Assembly: GCA_946479725.1 (NCBI GenBank)
Contig: CAMLHB010000136.1
Coordinates: 1 to 6,426, forward strand
Length of the DNA: 6,426 nucleotides
Direction: 5' to 3'
Source of the DNA: an uncultured Actinomycetes bacterium
Lineage (GTDB): Bacteria > Actinomycetota > Thermoleophilia > Solirubrobacterales > 70-9
Shown here: one piece after another, positions 5,212 to 6,426 of the stretch
How positions within the stretch are numbered: position 1 is the stretch's first letter
How the letters are laid out: each line of letters starts with the position of its first letter
Position numbers and translations under genes: made by a program
The notes under the pieces: generated by a model
The model's input: the letters and a program-made list of their open reading frames with translations, nothing else
Database searches by the model: none
What the model was told of the DNA's origin: nothing

Positions 5212-6426
5212 CGCCTAATCATCGCCGACTCGCCGTGAACGGGGAAGCCCTCGGCGCGGGCGAGGGCGTCGACGTGCGGCGCCAGCTCGGCGGCGGCGCC
5301 GTCGATCTCGACGCTGGAGATGCGGCGGCGGAAGGCGCCGGGGCCCAGCGGACCGGCGTAGCGACCGGCGCCGCCGGTCGGCAGCACGTGGTTGGAGCCG
5401 GCCAGGTAGTCGCCGAAGGCGGTGCCGCCGTGGCGGCCGACGAAGACGCAGCCGGCGGTGGTGACCCGGTCGGCGAGCAGCGCCGCGTCGGTCTCCAGCA
5501 GCTCCAGGTGCTCGGGGGCGTAGGCGTTGGCGAGCGCGATCGCCGCCTCGGCGTCGGGCGCCCGGACCAGCGCCAGCGGCGCCTCGGTGACGCTGGGACG
5601 GGAGGCGCCCGCGGCTTCGCTCGCCTCGGCGATCGCCTCCAGCACCCGCTCCTCGACGGCCACCGCGACCAGCGGGCTTTCCGGGCCGTGCTCAGCCTGG
5701 GCGCAGAGATCAAGGGCGGCCCACTCGGGGTCGGTGTCGTGGCCGGCGATCAGCATCAGCTCCGAGGGTCCGGCGAGCGAGTCGATCCCGACGGTGCCGT
5801 AGACGGCGCGCTTGGCCTCGCGGACCCAGGCGTTGCCCGGGCCGACGATCACGTCGACCGGGTCGATCGACTCGGTCCCGTGGGCGAGGGCGAAGATCGC
5901 CTGCGCCCCGCCCATCGCGTAGATCTCCTCGACCCCGCAGAGCGCCGCGGCAGCGAGGACGAGCTGGTGTGGGCGGCCGTCCGGTCCTGGCGGCGAGGCG
6001 AGGGCGATGCGCTCGACACCGGCGACCTGGGCCGGGATCGCGCACATCAGCACTGAGGAGGGATAGGCGCCGCGGCCGCCGGGGGCGTAGACGCCCGCGG
6101 CCCCGACCGGGACCTCGCGCAGCTTCACGCTCTGTCCGGCGGGAAGGGAAACGGTTCGCTCGGCGCCGAGCTGAGCCTCGGCCACCTGGCGGACGTTGGC
6201 GATCGCCAGCTCCATCGCCGCCCGCAGCTCGGGGTCGAGGACGGCCAGGGCCGAGTCGGCCTCGTCTCGACCGACCCGCAGCGAGTCGAGCGAGGCGCCG
6301 GGCGAATCGAAGCGGTTGGTGAGCCGAAGCACGGCGGCGTCGCCCCCCACCCGGACAACGCGCCCGATCGGGGCGACGTCCACCTCAGGCGCCTCCACGG
6401 CCGCCCACTCGCGCAGGGCCTTGGCG
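5208..6426 (-). CDS. hisD: Histidinol dehydrogenase HisD (5' end beyond the window)
   Basis: HisD oxidises L-histidinol to L-histidine in two NAD+-dependent steps. The frame is open to the right edge. An in-frame GTG at 6398 is possible, but the residues before it (AKALREWAA) look like continuing protein, and the family is about 430 aa, so the true start is probably some 20-30 codons outside. Numbering from the codon at 6398: [15 protein letters not shown] (104-118), VDVIVGPGN (181-189), LAGPSELM (208-215), zinc ligands Gln234 and His237 in AQAEHGPES (233-241), catalytic Glu296-His297 in YAPEHLELL (293-301), zinc ligand Asp330 in [15 protein letters not shown] (329-343), and His388 near the end. 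All key residues are present. The TGA overlaps the hisB start (ATGA). hisC does not lie between hisD and hisB. The promoter and any upstream regulation are outside the window. Confidence 0.96.
   Translation of the reverse strand, partial: AKALREWAAVEAPEVDVAPIGRVVRVGGDAAVLRLTNRFDSPGASLDSLRVGRDEADSALAVLDPELRAAMELAIANVRQVAEAQLGAERTVSLPAGQSVKLREVPVGAAGVYAPGGRGAYPSSVLMCAIPAQVAGVERIALASPPGPDGRPHQLVLAAAALCGVEEIYAMGGAQAIFALAHGTESIDPVDVIVGPGNAWVREAKRAVYGTVGIDSLAGPSELMLIAGHDTDPEWAALDLCAQAEHGPESPLVAVAVEERVLEAIAEASEAAGASRPSVTEAPLALVRAPDAEAAIALANAYAPEHLELLETDAALLADRVTTAGCVFVGRHGGTAFGDYLAGSNHVLPTGGAGRYAGPLGPGAFRRRISSVEIDGAAAELAPHVDALARAEGFPVHGESAMIRR

Noticed and set aside
5235..6056. 273-codon plus-strand open frame opposite hisD
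   Set aside because: Its Gly/Asp/Val/Arg-rich product is a shadow frame. The minus strand holds all HisD active-site motifs.

Overview
The window is very GC-rich. It carries most of a histidine-biosynthesis operon on the minus strand and a small block of unrelated housekeeping and cell-surface genes beside it. The protein style (Ala/Arg/Gly-rich, GAG and C/G-ending codons), the his gene order and the sequence flavour of HisF and PgeF point to Actinomycetota. Class Thermoleophilia (Solirubrobacterales or Gaiellales type) is my best guess. That placement is inference from remembered family patterns, not from a search.

Layout from left to right. (1) 1-296, minus: the first 98 codons of a PgeF/YfiH 'laccase-domain' protein, cut by the left edge. 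(2) 323-1420, minus: a class II tRNA nucleotidyltransferase (CCA- or CC-adding), 26 bp upstream of pgeF and probably co-transcribed with it. (3) 1421-1448: a 28-bp divergent intergenic gap with a 9-bp inverted repeat. (4) 1449-2369, plus: a membrane-anchored CE4-type polysaccharide deacetylase with noticeably different codon use. (5) 2364-2454: a compact convergent terminator region. A 20-bp perfect inverted repeat encloses a bidirectional terminator hairpin, and the stop codons of both flanking genes fall in or touch its arms. (6) 2453-6426, minus: the his cluster, transcribed right to left as hisD (5' end off the window), hisB, hisH, hisA, hisF.

The his genes are packed tightly: ATGA overlaps at hisD/hisB and hisB/hisH, then 6 bp and 4 bp gaps. 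HisB dehydrates imidazole glycerol phosphate. HisA isomerises ProFAR to PRFAR. The HisH-HisF glutamine amidotransferase/cyclase makes imidazole glycerol phosphate and AICAR. HisD performs the final two oxidations to histidine. hisC, often found between hisD and hisB in actinobacteria, is absent from that position.

The main anomaly is in hisA. The reading frame breaks at a run of three C (plus-strand GGG, 3401-3403), and the missing C-terminal quarter continues perfectly in another frame up to a stop 4 bp before hisF. One missing base explains it: either a sequencing error or a recent mutation. I found no evidence of a new defence, mobile or otherwise undescribed system. The most interesting non-coding structure is the symmetric inverted-repeat terminator between the two convergent genes.
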